Position numbers and translations under genes: made by a program. The notes under the pieces are model-generated. The model was not told the origin of the DNA and did not search any database. It saw only the letters and a list, made by a program, of their open reading frames with translations. Positions 44,164 to 53,262 of a stretch of 64,000 bases of DNA are shown here, piece by piece; the stretch's first letter is position 1, and every line of letters starts with the position of its first letter. Source of the stretch: an uncultured Mediterraneibacter sp. (GTDB lineage: Bacteria > Bacillota > Clostridia > Lachnospirales > Lachnospiraceae); contig CALWDM010000003.1 of the NCBI GenBank assembly GCA_944376695.1, positions 20,278 through 84,277 of the forward strand. The letters are read 5' to 3'.

Positions 44164-45222
44164 TCAGTTCAACTCTTCATACTGCTCTACCCGGATCTCT
44201 TCAAACGTACTCATCCGGTTATACACTTCCAGTCCCATCTCTAAGAGCGGAAGGACTGCCACCGCGCCGCTCCCTTCGCCCAGGGACATGCCGCAGTCGA
44301 TGAACGGGGAAAGCCCCAGCGCCTCCAGCACTATGCCGCCTGCCGGTTCATTGGAGCGGTGCGACGGCATCATGTAATCTGCGCAGGCAGGAGCCATGCG
44401 CGCCGCGCACAGCGCCGCCGCTGAAGAGATAAAGCCGTCGATGACGATGGGGATATGGCAGACAGCGCCCCCGAGAAATACCCCGGCAAGCCCCGCGATA
44501 TCCAGACCGCCAACTTTTGCCAGTACATCCACGGCATCTGACGCATGCGGCGCGTTGATCCGGACTGCCCTGCGGATGGCGTCCACCTTCCGGCGCAGCC
44601 CCTCTGTGCTAAGCCCTGCGCCTCTTCCGGTCACTTCCTCCGGATCGCGTCCCAGGAGCACGGATACCACCGCACTGCTCGTGGTCGTATTCCCGATCCC
44701 CATCTCGCCGGTGGCAATGATGTCATAGCCCTTCTCCGCCAGCTCCTGCACAAGCCGGACTCCCGTCAGGATCGCCCGCTCCGCTTCTTCCCGGGTCATC
44801 GCCGGCTCCCGGGTCATGTTCTTTGTGCCGTACGCCACCTTGTATTCCGGTCTGGTCACATGGTCCACATCCCGGGCCACGCCGATATCCACGGGAAAGA
44901 GATCCACGCCCGCCGCCTCTGACATGAAACAGACGCTTGCCGCCTTTTTCGTAAAATTCTCTGTCACAATGGCAGTCACTTCCTGCCCGGTCTGAGTCAC
45001 GCCCTCTTCCACGACTCCATTATCTGCGCAAAGGATCACCAGCGCCTTTTTCTCCAGCGTATACGAGGATGACCCTTTGATCCCCGCCATGCGGATGATT
45101 GCGTCCTCCAGTTTGCCCAGGCTGAACAGAGGTTTCCCTACGGTTCTCCATCTGGCCCTGGCCTCTTCCGTGCTTATCCGGTTCGCGGGACCGATCTTCT
45201 GCAATGTCTCTTCCAGCTTCAT
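44164..45222 (-). CDS. cobT: Nicotinate-nucleotide-dimethylbenzimidazole phosphoribosyltransferase
   Basis: 352 residues from ATG 45222 (AGGAGG 8 bases upstream); an upstream in-frame start would add a non-family extension. Makes alpha-ribazole phosphate from nicotinate mononucleotide and a lower-ligand base. Motifs: ILCADNGVVEEGVTQTGQEV near 70, GEMGIGNTTTSSAVVSVLLG near 160, DAVDVLAKVGGLDIAGLAG near 225 and the catalytic-Glu region GGIVLEALGLSPFIDCGMSL near 305. No base-synthesis genes (bza or bluB) are in the window, so the lower ligand is unknown. Confidence 0.95.
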   Translation of the reverse strand: MKLEETLQKIGPANRISTEEARARWRTVGKPLFSLGKLEDAIIRMAGIKGSSSYTLEKKALVILCADNGVVEEGVTQTGQEVTAIVTENFTKKAASVCFMSEAAGVDLFPVDIGVARDVDHVTRPEYKVAYGTKNMTREPAMTREEAERAILTGVRLVQELAEKGYDIIATGEMGIGNTTTSSAVVSVLLGRDPEEVTGRGAGLSTEGLRRKVDAIRRAVRINAPHASDAVDVLAKVGGLDIAGLAGVFLGGAVCHIPIVIDGFISSAAALCAARMAPACADYMMPSHRSNEPAGGIVLEALGLSPFIDCGMSLGEGSGAVAVLPLLEMGLEVYNRMSTFEEIRVEQYEELN

Positions 45223-45223
45223 C

Positions 45224-46660
45224 TTACGTTCCTCCTGTATCTCTCCACTCCGCGCATCTTTTGACGAACCGCTCTGCAAAAGCGGGCAGGGACGGCAGAT
45301 ACAGGTGAGGGTATCCGGCAAAGAGCTTCCCTCCCATGTGGATACAATCCCAGCTCCTGCGCCCGTCCGGCTTCACCGCCCGGCACGCATGTCCGCTGTC
45401 CGTACTGTCCCAGTAGTGGAACTCATGCCCACGGATCGTCTCTCCCGGCAGAAGATAGCTCCCGCTCTGAGCCTGCTGCCTGTCCGCGGCAGTCACATTG
45501 ATGTACCCGAAACGGACCAGCTTCCCGGCGGCAAACGCCCTGCCGGGAATAACGCCAGACATCGGGTATGGATTTCCTTCCCCATCCTCCATCTCATCAT
45601 GCAGGTACATAAATCCTCCGCACTCGGCAAGGCAGGGCATGCCGGACCGGACTGCCTCCCGGATCATTTCCCGCATCCTTCGGTTTTCGGATAGCTGCCT
45701 GGCATAAAGCTCCGGGTATCCTCCCCCTAAGATCAGCCCGTCCAGCCCTTCCGGGAGCGCCGGATCAGACAGCGGGCTGAAAGGGATGAGCCTGCACCCC
45801 ATGTTTTCAAGCAGCTCCATGTTCTCTTTATAGTAAAAGCAGAACGCCCTGTCCTTTGCCACGCCGATGCGGACCTCCCTGCCGGGGAAAATCTTTGCTC
45901 CTGCCTTCTCTTTCTCTTTTCCGCCGGAAGCCGCCCCGCCTGCCATGTCCGGACCGGCCCCTTTTTCCGCGATGCGGAGAACCAGCTCCAGATCCACGGT
46001 CCGGGAAAGAATCTCCCCTGCCCGGCTGAGCTGCCCCTTCATCCCTTCCATCTCCTGGGGCGTGACCAGCCCGAGATGCCTGCTCTCAAAGGTAAAGGCC
46101 TCATCTTCCGGCACATATCCCACCACCGGGATCTCATGCCCCATTGCCTTCAGCTCCCTTTCCAGCATCTCCTTCAGGCGCGGATAGAGCATCCCGGATA
46201 CCCGGTTCAGAAGGATCCCCCGGATCCTGCTGTCCGGGCGGTACTCCGCCATGCCCTTTATGACCGCCGCAAGGGAGAGGGACGCCCCCCGGCAGGGGAG
46301 CACCAGGAGCACCGGGAGGCCCAGCGTCCGGGACACATCATAGGAGCTTGCCGCATCCGAATCCATGGACATGCCGTCATAGTATCCCATGACCCCCTCT
46401 GTCACGGCAAGGTCTGCGCCGGATATATGCGCTTCATATCCTTCCCTAAGCTCATCCCTGGATGAAAAGAACAGGTCCAGGTTCCGGGAGTCCACTCCCA
46501 GCACTTCCCTGTGGAACATGGGATCAATATAGTCAGGACCGCACTTGCACGCCCTTACCGTAAGCCCTCTCTTCGTAAAAGCTGCCATGAGCGCGCATGC
46601 GGCTGCTGTCTTGCCGCTGCCGCTGGACGGCGCGGCGATGAGTATTCCCGGAACGTGCAT
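45224..46660 (-). CDS. cbiA: Cobyrinate a,c-diamide synthase
   Basis: 478 residues, cytosolic, ATP- and glutamine-dependent amidation of carboxyls a and c. N-domain: ILIAAPSSGSGKTAAACALM P-loop, CGPDYIDPMFHREVLGVDSR near 42 and VTEGVMGYYDGMSMDSDAAS near 85. The C-terminal glutaminase-like domain has GGGYPELYARQLSENRRMRE, LAECGGFMYLHDEMED (Cys near 343) and GHEFHYWDS (His). Its start shares one base with the cbiET stop (TGATG) and its end lies 1 base before the cobT start. Confidence 0.95.
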   Translation of the reverse strand: MHVPGILIAAPSSGSGKTAAACALMAAFTKRGLTVRACKCGPDYIDPMFHREVLGVDSRNLDLFFSSRDELREGYEAHISGADLAVTEGVMGYYDGMSMDSDAASSYDVSRTLGLPVLLVLPCRGASLSLAAVIKGMAEYRPDSRIRGILLNRVSGMLYPRLKEMLERELKAMGHEIPVVGYVPEDEAFTFESRHLGLVTPQEMEGMKGQLSRAGEILSRTVDLELVLRIAEKGAGPDMAGGAASGGKEKEKAGAKIFPGREVRIGVAKDRAFCFYYKENMELLENMGCRLIPFSPLSDPALPEGLDGLILGGGYPELYARQLSENRRMREMIREAVRSGMPCLAECGGFMYLHDEMEDGEGNPYPMSGVIPGRAFAAGKLVRFGYINVTAADRQQAQSGSYLLPGETIRGHEFHYWDSTDSGHACRAVKPDGRRSWDCIHMGGKLFAGYPHLYLPSLPAFAERFVKRCAEWRDTGGT

Positions 46661-47904
46661 CAGACGTCACTCCTTCCTCCTGCTGAGATGATATACACCG
46701 GGTTCTGCCCGGTCATCATATGATATCTTCCCAGTTTCCGCGAACGGGACGCCATGATCTGGGTGATCTGCGCGTCCTTCAGCAGTCCCTCATCTACTGC
46801 CTCCATTGCTTCTTTCACAGTCTCCAGCGAGATCGCATTGACGACGATCCTGGCTTCCGGCGATTTCTCAAGGACAGCCCGCAGGATGTCTTTGAGATTT
46901 CCTGAGCTGCCTCCGATGAACACATGAGTGGGGGCTTCCAGGCCACAGAGCGCCTCCGGCGCTTTTTCGCTCACGATGCGGATCCCGTCCGTTCGGAACT
47001 TCTTCCGGTTCTGGCAGATCAGGGAGACTGCCTCCGGGTTCTTTTCCACCGCATAGACCCGGAGATCTGCCCCTGACAGCGCTGCCTCCACGGACACAGA
47101 GCCCGTGCCTGCCCCGATGTCATAGACCACCGCATTCTTCGTCAGCCTCAGCGCGGCGATGCTGACTGCCCGCACCTCCTCCTTTGTCATAGGCACGTTG
47201 CCCCGGATAAACTCCTCGTCCGGCACATGACAGCAGGCGGACAGATCCGGGGATGGATTTTCTGCCAGAACCACGCTCAGCCCGTCCAGGTCTGCCTCTC
47301 CCATCTCCTGTACCGCGCCTGAAATGACCCGCTCATCCGGATAGGAAAGCCTGGCTCCTACATGGAGGAGGATCTCATCCATCCCGTACTCTCTCAGGCG
47401 CTCCAGCGCCCGTCTCCCTGCATCTTTCCCGCCCAGGAGGAGAAAGGTCTTCCGGTTCCGGCTGACCGTCTGTATGAAATCTTCTTCTTTTCCGTGAAGA
47501 CTGACAAGCGCCGCGTCCTCCCAGGACGTCTTAAGCCTCGCCGCCAGGTATACTGCGGAAGCGATCCCCGGCACCATCCGTACCTCACATCCCGGCGTCT
47601 CCTTCCCCAGCAGCTCCGCCAGCCCCTTTGCCCCGCTGTGGAAACCTGTGTCCCCGGAGAGGAGCACCGCGACGTCCTCATACTCCGGATGGGAACGGAT
47701 ATAAGAGAGAATCTGATTCCTCCGATACTCCGCAAACACGGGTTTCCCTTCTGCCGCCTTCAGCCCCCGGACCGCGTCCAGCATCCGTTCCGCGCCGATG
47801 AGGCAGTCCGCGTTTCGGACCGCTTCCTCAGCCTGAGCGGTCATTGTCATCTTTGTCCCCATACCGATCCCCACAAGAGAGACCTTCTGTCTTTTTTCAC
47901 ACAT
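46660..47904 (-). CDS. cbiET: Bifunctional CbiE/CbiT cobalt-precorrin-7 methyltransferase and decarboxylase
   Basis: 414 residues (CobL-type fusion). The N-terminal CbiE part (about 1-205) starts KVSLVGIGMGTKMTMTAQAE and includes LLSGDTGFHSGAKGLAELLG; it methylates C5. The C-terminal CbiT part (about 220-414) has GNVPMTKEEVRAVSIAALRL, the SAM motif VVYDIGAGTGSVSVEAALSG and HVFIGGSSGNLKDILRAVLE; it methylates C15 and decarboxylates. The start overlaps the cbiH stop by 8 bases. Confidence 0.95.
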   Translation of the reverse strand: MCEKRQKVSLVGIGMGTKMTMTAQAEEAVRNADCLIGAERMLDAVRGLKAAEGKPVFAEYRRNQILSYIRSHPEYEDVAVLLSGDTGFHSGAKGLAELLGKETPGCEVRMVPGIASAVYLAARLKTSWEDAALVSLHGKEEDFIQTVSRNRKTFLLLGGKDAGRRALERLREYGMDEILLHVGARLSYPDERVISGAVQEMGEADLDGLSVVLAENPSPDLSACCHVPDEEFIRGNVPMTKEEVRAVSIAALRLTKNAVVYDIGAGTGSVSVEAALSGADLRVYAVEKNPEAVSLICQNRKKFRTDGIRIVSEKAPEALCGLEAPTHVFIGGSSGNLKDILRAVLEKSPEARIVVNAISLETVKEAMEAVDEGLLKDAQITQIMASRSRKLGRYHMMTGQNPVYIISAGGRSDV

Positions 47905-48628
47905 CTTTATACCCTCTCGGCGTGACCATGCGCCCGTTTAGCTCCATTGTCTTTGAATTCCCGATAAACACTGTGGAAAACATGTCCACCTTCGTATCTT
48001 TTAGCTGCTCCAGCGTCAGGATCCGGCAGGACTCTCCGTCCCGCCCGATATTGCGGGCAATGCCGCACACAGTCTTCGGGTCTCTTGACTCCAGGATCAT
48101 GCCGCAGGCTTTCTCCAGATAGTCCGATCGCTTCCTGCTGGACGGATTGTACAGACAGATGACAAAATCCGCCTCCGCCGCCGCGCGCAGCCGCTTCTCG
48201 ATAGTCTCCCATGACGTCAGCAGGTCGCTTAAGCTGATCACCGCGAAATCATGCATGAGAGGCGCTCCCAGGATCGCCGCCCCGCCGGACGCCGCCGTGA
48301 TCCCGGGCACGATCTCGATCTCCACCTGGGGATAGTCCTTCCCGATCTCGCAGATCAGCCCTGCCATACCGTAGACACCCGCGTCCCCGCTGCACACCAT
48401 TGCCACGTCCTGTCCTTTTTCCGCCTCTTCAAAGGCCATGCGGCACCGGTCGGCCTCCCTGCGCATGGGAGTGCTTAAGTACTGCTTGTCCGGGAACTGG
48501 TCCCGGATCAGGTCAATGTACACTGTATATCCGATGATTACCGGGCAGTGTTCCAGCACTCTGCTGGCGTATATGGTCATCTGGTCTTTTGCCCCCGGCC
48601 CCAGCCCGGTCACATAGATCTTGCTCAT
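47897..48628 (-). CDS. cbiH: Cobalt-factor III / precorrin-3B C17-methyltransferase
   Basis: 243 residues, SAM-dependent ring-contraction methyltransferase. Tetrapyrrole methylase blocks: KIYVTGLGPGAKDQMTIYAS, VIIGYTVYIDLIRDQFP, VAMVCSGDAGVYGMAGLICE and EIVPGITAASGGAAILGAPL, with FVICLYNPSSRKRSDYLEKA near 158. In many Clostridia this domain is fused to CbiG; here it is a single domain. It overlaps the adjacent cbiF by 4 bases. Confidence 0.94.
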   Translation of the reverse strand: MSKIYVTGLGPGAKDQMTIYASRVLEHCPVIIGYTVYIDLIRDQFPDKQYLSTPMRREADRCRMAFEEAEKGQDVAMVCSGDAGVYGMAGLICEIGKDYPQVEIEIVPGITAASGGAAILGAPLMHDFAVISLSDLLTSWETIEKRLRAAAEADFVICLYNPSSRKRSDYLEKACGMILESRDPKTVCGIARNIGRDGESCRILTLEQLKDTKVDMFSTVFIGNSKTMELNGRMVTPRGYKDV

Positions 48629-49449
48629 TGCTTGTCCTCCTTGTCTGATTTCTTACTTTCTCCCGTATTTTCCGCGTCTCTGCTCCGTATTTCCGGGTGA
48701 GACGCCTTGCGGAATACCGTCGTATAAGAGGGATCATAAAGCTTTGATCTCTCATATTCTTCCCCCAGTATCCGTCCCACTATGATCAGAGCAGTCCTGG
48801 TAACGCCCTCTCTTCGCGCTGTCTCCTCCAGCGCATCCACTGTGCAGCGCAGCACCTTTTCTTCCGGCCAGGTCGCCTTATACACGATGGCCGCCGGCGT
48901 GTCTGCCGGATATCCCCCGCGGATCAGTTCTTCCGAAAGTTTCTTTAACATCCCTGTGCTCAGAAAAATCACCATGGTCGCCTGGTGGGCTGCAAAAGCA
49001 GCGATGGACTCCTTCTCCGGCACCGGGGTACGCCCTGCCATCCTGGTGATTACCACAGACTGGGAAATCCCGGGGAGAGTATACTCCGCGCCCAGCGCTG
49101 CCGCAGCGCCGCTGAAGGAGCTCACCCCCGGGCAGACTTCATACGGGATGCCCTGGTCTTCCAGCGCGTCCATCTGCTCCCGGATAGCGCCGTAGAGACA
49201 GGGATCCCCGGTATGGAGCCGGACAATCCGTTTCCCTTCCCGGTATCCCGCGGTCATCACGTCCAGAACTTCCTCCAGCGTCATGACCGCACTGTTATAG
49301 ATCTCGCAGTCCTTCCTGCACATGGAGAGAAGCCCAGGGTTTACCAGAGAACCCGCGTACACGACCAGATCCGCGTCCTGCAAAAACCGCTGTCCCCGTA
49401 CTGTGATCAGATCCTCCGCTCCGGGACCCGCTCCGACAAATGTAATCAT
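48625..49449 (-). CDS. cbiF: Cobalt-precorrin-4 C11-methyltransferase
   Basis: 274 residues. SAM-dependent methylase with MITFVGAGPGAEDLITVRGQ, VVYAGSLVNPGLLSMC, RLHTGDPCLYGAIREQMDAL, YEVCPGVSSFSGAAAALGAE, TLPGISQSVVITRMAGRTPV and GGYPADTPAAIVYKATWPEE blocks that mark CbiF/CobM. The C-terminal ~35 residues are a charged tail (ENTGESKKSDKEDKQ). It overlaps cbiL by 4 bases. Confidence 0.95.
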   Translation of the reverse strand: MITFVGAGPGAEDLITVRGQRFLQDADLVVYAGSLVNPGLLSMCRKDCEIYNSAVMTLEEVLDVMTAGYREGKRIVRLHTGDPCLYGAIREQMDALEDQGIPYEVCPGVSSFSGAAAALGAEYTLPGISQSVVITRMAGRTPVPEKESIAAFAAHQATMVIFLSTGMLKKLSEELIRGGYPADTPAAIVYKATWPEEKVLRCTVDALEETARREGVTRTALIIVGRILGEEYERSKLYDPSYTTVFRKASHPEIRSRDAENTGESKKSDKEDKQ

Positions 49450-50216
49450 CTCTTCTCTCCTCCTTTTCCCTCTTTTACAATAATCAGGGAGTAATACCCT
49501 GCCTGCTCCGGTATCTCTTCCGTGCTCCTGAATACCTGTTCGTCTTTCATGCCGCAGTTCTGAACCATTCTTGTTTCCAGATTTCTCTCCGCGAGGAGTT
49601 TCTTAACCTCCGGCATCCTCTTTCCTGCTTTCATGAGAATCTTCGTTCCCGGGAGACTCAGACTTTCCTCGATCCCATAGGAAGCGGGCAGAATATGGAT
49701 CTCCTCCCGGTTCTCTGCCAGCGGTATGTCAAGCCGGGCCGCCGCCGCGCAGAAAGACGTGATTCCCGGCACAAGGGCTGTCGAATAGCCGTCCCGCAGG
49801 AGCCTTTTGTACACATACATACAGGTGGAATACACGGTCGGATCCCCCAGGGTCAGGAACACCATATCCCGTCCCTCATCTAAGAGCTTTGCCGCTGCCA
49901 GGGCATCCCTGTCATGAATCTCTTTCAGAACCTCCTTATCCCTGATCATCGGCATGGGAAGGAAAAGCTTCGGCTTTGAGGCAAGTTCAGGGACAGCCCG
50001 GAGCGCGATCTGGTATGCGGCGCATTTTTCCAGATAAGCCGAACACGGACTGTCTGACAGCGGGATTTCATTCCCTTCATAGACAGGGGCTCTCAGCCCC
50101 GGATCTGATACCGGCACGGCAGCCACGCCGCAGTCCCGGATCAGCTTTACCGCCTTTAATGTCAGCAGTTCCGGGTCTCCCGGTCCCACTCCGATTCCTG
50201 TAAATGTTCCACGCAT
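49446..50216 (-). CDS. cbiL: Cobalt-factor II / precorrin-2 C20-methyltransferase
   Basis: About 256 residues from ATG 50216 (AAAGGA 9 bases upstream); ATG 50225 overlaps the cbiD stop and is possible. SAM methylase with GTFTGIGVGPGDPELLTLKA, VFLTLGDPTVYSTCMYVYKR, TALVPGITSFCAAAARLDIP and LMKAGKRMPEVKKLLAERN blocks of CbiL/CobI. It installs the C20 methyl group. Confidence 0.94.
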   Translation of the reverse strand: MRGTFTGIGVGPGDPELLTLKAVKLIRDCGVAAVPVSDPGLRAPVYEGNEIPLSDSPCSAYLEKCAAYQIALRAVPELASKPKLFLPMPMIRDKEVLKEIHDRDALAAAKLLDEGRDMVFLTLGDPTVYSTCMYVYKRLLRDGYSTALVPGITSFCAAAARLDIPLAENREEIHILPASYGIEESLSLPGTKILMKAGKRMPEVKKLLAERNLETRMVQNCGMKDEQVFRSTEEIPEQAGYYSLIIVKEGKGGEKR

Positions 50217-50221
50217 GATTT

Positions 50222-51502
50222 TCATTCCTTTCCTTTGTATATTCTGACATTTTCTTCACAGCGCCACACTTCTGAACGCTCACGGATAATCTGTTCCAGA
50301 AGGCGGTCGGCGTCTTTTGTCTTTCCCAGCACTCCGTCTTCCGTTGAAAACATGACCGCTCCCACAGTCAGTTCTTTCCCGGCCCGCACCGCGAGTGCAT
50401 CCTGGATCCTCTGCATCACTGTATCCATGACCCGGGGCAGGAGATTCTTCTCCTTTAAGATTCGTATTGCCTCCGTTGTATTTATGCAGTTCATGATCTG
50501 CGTCACAGCATCCCGGTCAGCCCCCGCCATCGCCGCATGCGCCGCCAGCACCTCCATCCGGCAGTCCGCCTGTCTGGAATGCGTATTCATCACCCCTGCC
50601 GCCAGCTTTACCAGTTTCCCCACATGTCCCACCAGCAGAATCCCCTTCATGCCCAGCAGGCGCGCGTCATCCACAGTCTCTCCGATATAGTTGCTGCATT
50701 TCACCGCCTGGGACAGATCCATGCCCATCTCCTCCTGAAGGAAATCACTCCCGTAATTGCCCGGCGTCACAAAACAGAAAGAGCGCCCGTTTTTTCTTAA
50801 TACTTTCATTTCCAGATAAATGGAATCTGTCAGCGCCTTCTCGCTCATTGGCTCCACGATCCCGGTAGTCCCCAGGATCGACAGACCTCCCAGGATCCCA
50901 AGTCTCGGATTAAATGTTTTTTCCGCGACCCGCTCGCCGCCGGGAATCGTAAGTGTCACATGAATGCCGCCTGTGTATCCAGACATCTCACAGATCTCGC
51001 GTACTGCATCCCGGATCATTCTCCTGGGAACCTTATTCACCGCCGCCTCTCCCACTGCCTGCTCCAGGCCGGGACGGGTCACGCGCCCCACGCCTCTGCC
51101 GCCGCTGATCCGGATTCTTTCTTCTTTTTCTCCGGTCAGAGAAGCCGTTTCCTGCGGCAAATGCCCTGTCTGCTCCTCCCGCTCCACCTCCGCGCACACG
51201 AGCAGCCCGTCTGTCACATCCGGGTCATCTCCGCTGTACTTCCTCACCCCGCATCGCACAGAGTCCGGTCCCCGGCGGATTTCCTCCACATCGAGATACA
51301 GCTCGATCCCCTTTGGAGTCATGAGGCGTATCTGCCGTACCTCTTCGCCGGTCAGCAGCATCCGGACTGCTGCCTTTGCCGCCGCCGCGGCGCAGCTTCC
51401 GGTCGTGAACCCCATCTTCAGACCGGAGCGCGTCCGCCCGATCTCATATTCTTTTCGCCCGCCGGGCGTCCTGTCCTCATCATCCACTGCTTCTTTCCCC
51501 AT
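50222..51502 (-). CDS. cbiD: Cobalt-precorrin-5B C1-methyltransferase
   Basis: 426 residues, defining enzyme of the anaerobic corrin route. Family blocks: SGLKMGFTTGSCAAAAAKAA near residue 26, GGRGVGRVTRPGLEQAVGEA near 134, VTLTIPGGERVAEKTFNPRL near 180, ILGTTGIVEPMSEKALTDSI near 205 and LVGHVGKLVKLAAGVMNTHS near 290. It lies 114 bases after cbiK; that gap holds only short TTTCAGTC and CTTTCTCACT repeats. Confidence 0.95.
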   Translation of the reverse strand: MGKEAVDDEDRTPGGRKEYEIGRTRSGLKMGFTTGSCAAAAAKAAVRMLLTGEEVRQIRLMTPKGIELYLDVEEIRRGPDSVRCGVRKYSGDDPDVTDGLLVCAEVEREEQTGHLPQETASLTGEKEERIRISGGRGVGRVTRPGLEQAVGEAAVNKVPRRMIRDAVREICEMSGYTGGIHVTLTIPGGERVAEKTFNPRLGILGGLSILGTTGIVEPMSEKALTDSIYLEMKVLRKNGRSFCFVTPGNYGSDFLQEEMGMDLSQAVKCSNYIGETVDDARLLGMKGILLVGHVGKLVKLAAGVMNTHSRQADCRMEVLAAHAAMAGADRDAVTQIMNCINTTEAIRILKEKNLLPRVMDTVMQRIQDALAVRAGKELTVGAVMFSTEDGVLGKTKDADRLLEQIIRERSEVWRCEENVRIYKGKE

Positions 51503-51616
51503 TATCTCACCCCGCTGTCTTCCGCCATTCTCCCGGTCTTGCGCCTTTCACGCCGTTTTCAGTCTTTCAGTCTTTCTCACTGTCCGCAGCCTTTCTCACT
51601 ATCCGGAAGTATCCTG

Positions 51617-52387
51617 TTATCCAAGCGCTTCCCGGATATGTTCCTCAAAGACTCTGCGGATCCCTTTCAGTTCTCCCAGTCCTTTTAAGATCACCCGCAC
51701 TTCATAACCTGCGCTCTCCATCTCACTTTTCCAGGAGTCTTTCTCTCCTGCCATGTCGTTTTTCGCATGATCTCCGGCGACCATCATAAAAGGCATGAGA
51801 GCCACTTTCCGCGCGCCGCAGATCCGGAGCTTTGTCATCACAGTATTCAAATCCGGGAAGTTTTCTGCTGTTCCTACCAGCACTTTGCCGTATCCCAGCG
51901 CGTGGAAGGTATATTCCAGCATGGGATATGCTGCGTTGGCGTGATGATCTGTTCCGTGCCCCATCAGGGCAAGGACTTCATCCGGCTCAGTCTCTGTCTC
52001 AGACATCACTGCATGGGCCGCCTTTTTATAGTCGTCAGCGCTGCTTAAGAGAGGTTTCCCCACGCGGATCCACTCGAAACATCCTTCCTTCTTTCTGATC
52101 TCATCCAGCATCCGGTCATTTTCGATCCCGTTAATGATATGGGTGGGCTGGACGGCCACGCACCGGATGCCGTCCGACGCCATTCTCTCCAGCGCCTCTT
52201 CTACCGTATCAATGGCGATCCCCTCTTCTCTCTTCAGTTTCCTCAGGATCATACGGCTTGTAAACGCCCGGTAGATCTTATATTCCGGAAATGTTTCCGC
52301 GATGTCTTCCTCCATTGCCTGTATGGTCTTTTCCATGGTATCCAGATGGCTCGTTCCAAAACTTACGACCAGAATCCCTTTTTTCAT
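51617..52387 (-). CDS. cbiK: Sirohydrochlorin cobaltochelatase
   Basis: 256 residues, inserts Co2+ into sirohydrochlorin, which commits the pathway to the anaerobic cobalt-early route. CbiK blocks: KGILVVSFGTSHLDTMEKTI, YKIYRAFTSRMILRKLK, VQPTHIINGIENDRMLDEIR near 125 (catalytic His) and LALMGHGTDHHANAAYPMLE near 178 (second His set), with KVALMPFMMVAGDHAKNDMA near 220. It overlaps cbiO by 4 bases, linking cobalt import and insertion. Confidence 0.95.
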   Translation of the reverse strand: MKKGILVVSFGTSHLDTMEKTIQAMEEDIAETFPEYKIYRAFTSRMILRKLKREEGIAIDTVEEALERMASDGIRCVAVQPTHIINGIENDRMLDEIRKKEGCFEWIRVGKPLLSSADDYKKAAHAVMSETETEPDEVLALMGHGTDHHANAAYPMLEYTFHALGYGKVLVGTAENFPDLNTVMTKLRICGARKVALMPFMMVAGDHAKNDMAGEKDSWKSEMESAGYEVRVILKGLGELKGIRRVFEEHIREALG

Positions 52388-53244
52388 CCTGAAATCCTCC
52401 TCTCCAGATCTTCTATTGTTTTCGGTTGCTCTTCCCCCGGTCCAATGACGCCCCTGCGCAGAAGCTGCCGGTACAGACGCATCACAGCAGGCGCCTCCAG
52501 GTTTGCCTGCTCCATGGCCTCCTCATCCCCGCAGACCTGGCGGGGCGTTCCATGCCGGAGTACTTTCCCTTCGTGCAGGAGCACGATCTCATCCGCCCAC
52601 GCATAAGCATAGTCCACATCATGGGTCGCCATGAGTATGGTCAGCCCGCTCTCTGAGAGCTGTCCGATGATGGACCTCACCAATTTCCGGTGTTTCGGGT
52701 CCAGGGACGCTGCCGGTTCATCCAGGATCAACACCTCCGGGTGCATGACAAGGATATCCGCAATGGACACCAGCTTCTTCTGTCCTCCGCTCAGGGCATG
52801 TGCCGGGCGGTCCCGGAAGGGAGTGATCCCCAGCTTTTCGATCACCCGCTCCACCTCTTTCCTGGCGCTCTCCTCATCCACCCCAAGATTCAGAATTCCA
52901 AAAGAGATCTCCTGGAACACGCTCGCCGAAAAGAGCTGGTCATCCGGCTCCTGAAAGACGATCCCCACTTTCCGTCTCACCTCCAGAAGACTTTTTCTCG
53001 TATATTCCATCGGGCTTCCATTGATCCGCACCTTTCCTTCCTGAGGTTTCAGGATCCCGTTCATACAGAGAAAGAGAGTGGATTTTCCCGATCCGTTGCC
53101 CCCCATGAAGGCTATCTTCCTGCCCTTTTTCAGCTTCAGGCTGACCCCGTCCAGCGCTTTTTTCTCATTTCCTTCATAGGTATAGGAAATCTGTTCCGTC
53201 TCCACAGCCCAGTGATTTTCTTCTTTTATTTTCTCCATCTTCAT
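52384..53244 (-). CDS. cbiO: Cobalt ECF transporter ATPase
   Basis: 286 residues, ATPase of the CbiMNQO energy-coupling-factor importer. Walker A FMGGNGSGKSTLFLCMNG, Q-loop IVFQEPDDQLFSASVFQEIS, signature ALSGGQKKLVSIADIL, Walker B EVLILDEPAASLDPKHRKLV and switch ATHDVDYAYAWADEIV are intact. ECF-type family features are strong. Confidence 0.96.
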   Translation of the reverse strand: MKMEKIKEENHWAVETEQISYTYEGNEKKALDGVSLKLKKGRKIAFMGGNGSGKSTLFLCMNGILKPQEGKVRINGSPMEYTRKSLLEVRRKVGIVFQEPDDQLFSASVFQEISFGILNLGVDEESARKEVERVIEKLGITPFRDRPAHALSGGQKKLVSIADILVMHPEVLILDEPAASLDPKHRKLVRSIIGQLSESGLTILMATHDVDYAYAWADEIVLLHEGKVLRHGTPRQVCGDEEAMEQANLEAPAVMRLYRQLLRRGVIGPGEEQPKTIEDLERRISG

Positions 53245-53262
53245 CTTATCTTTTACCCGTCT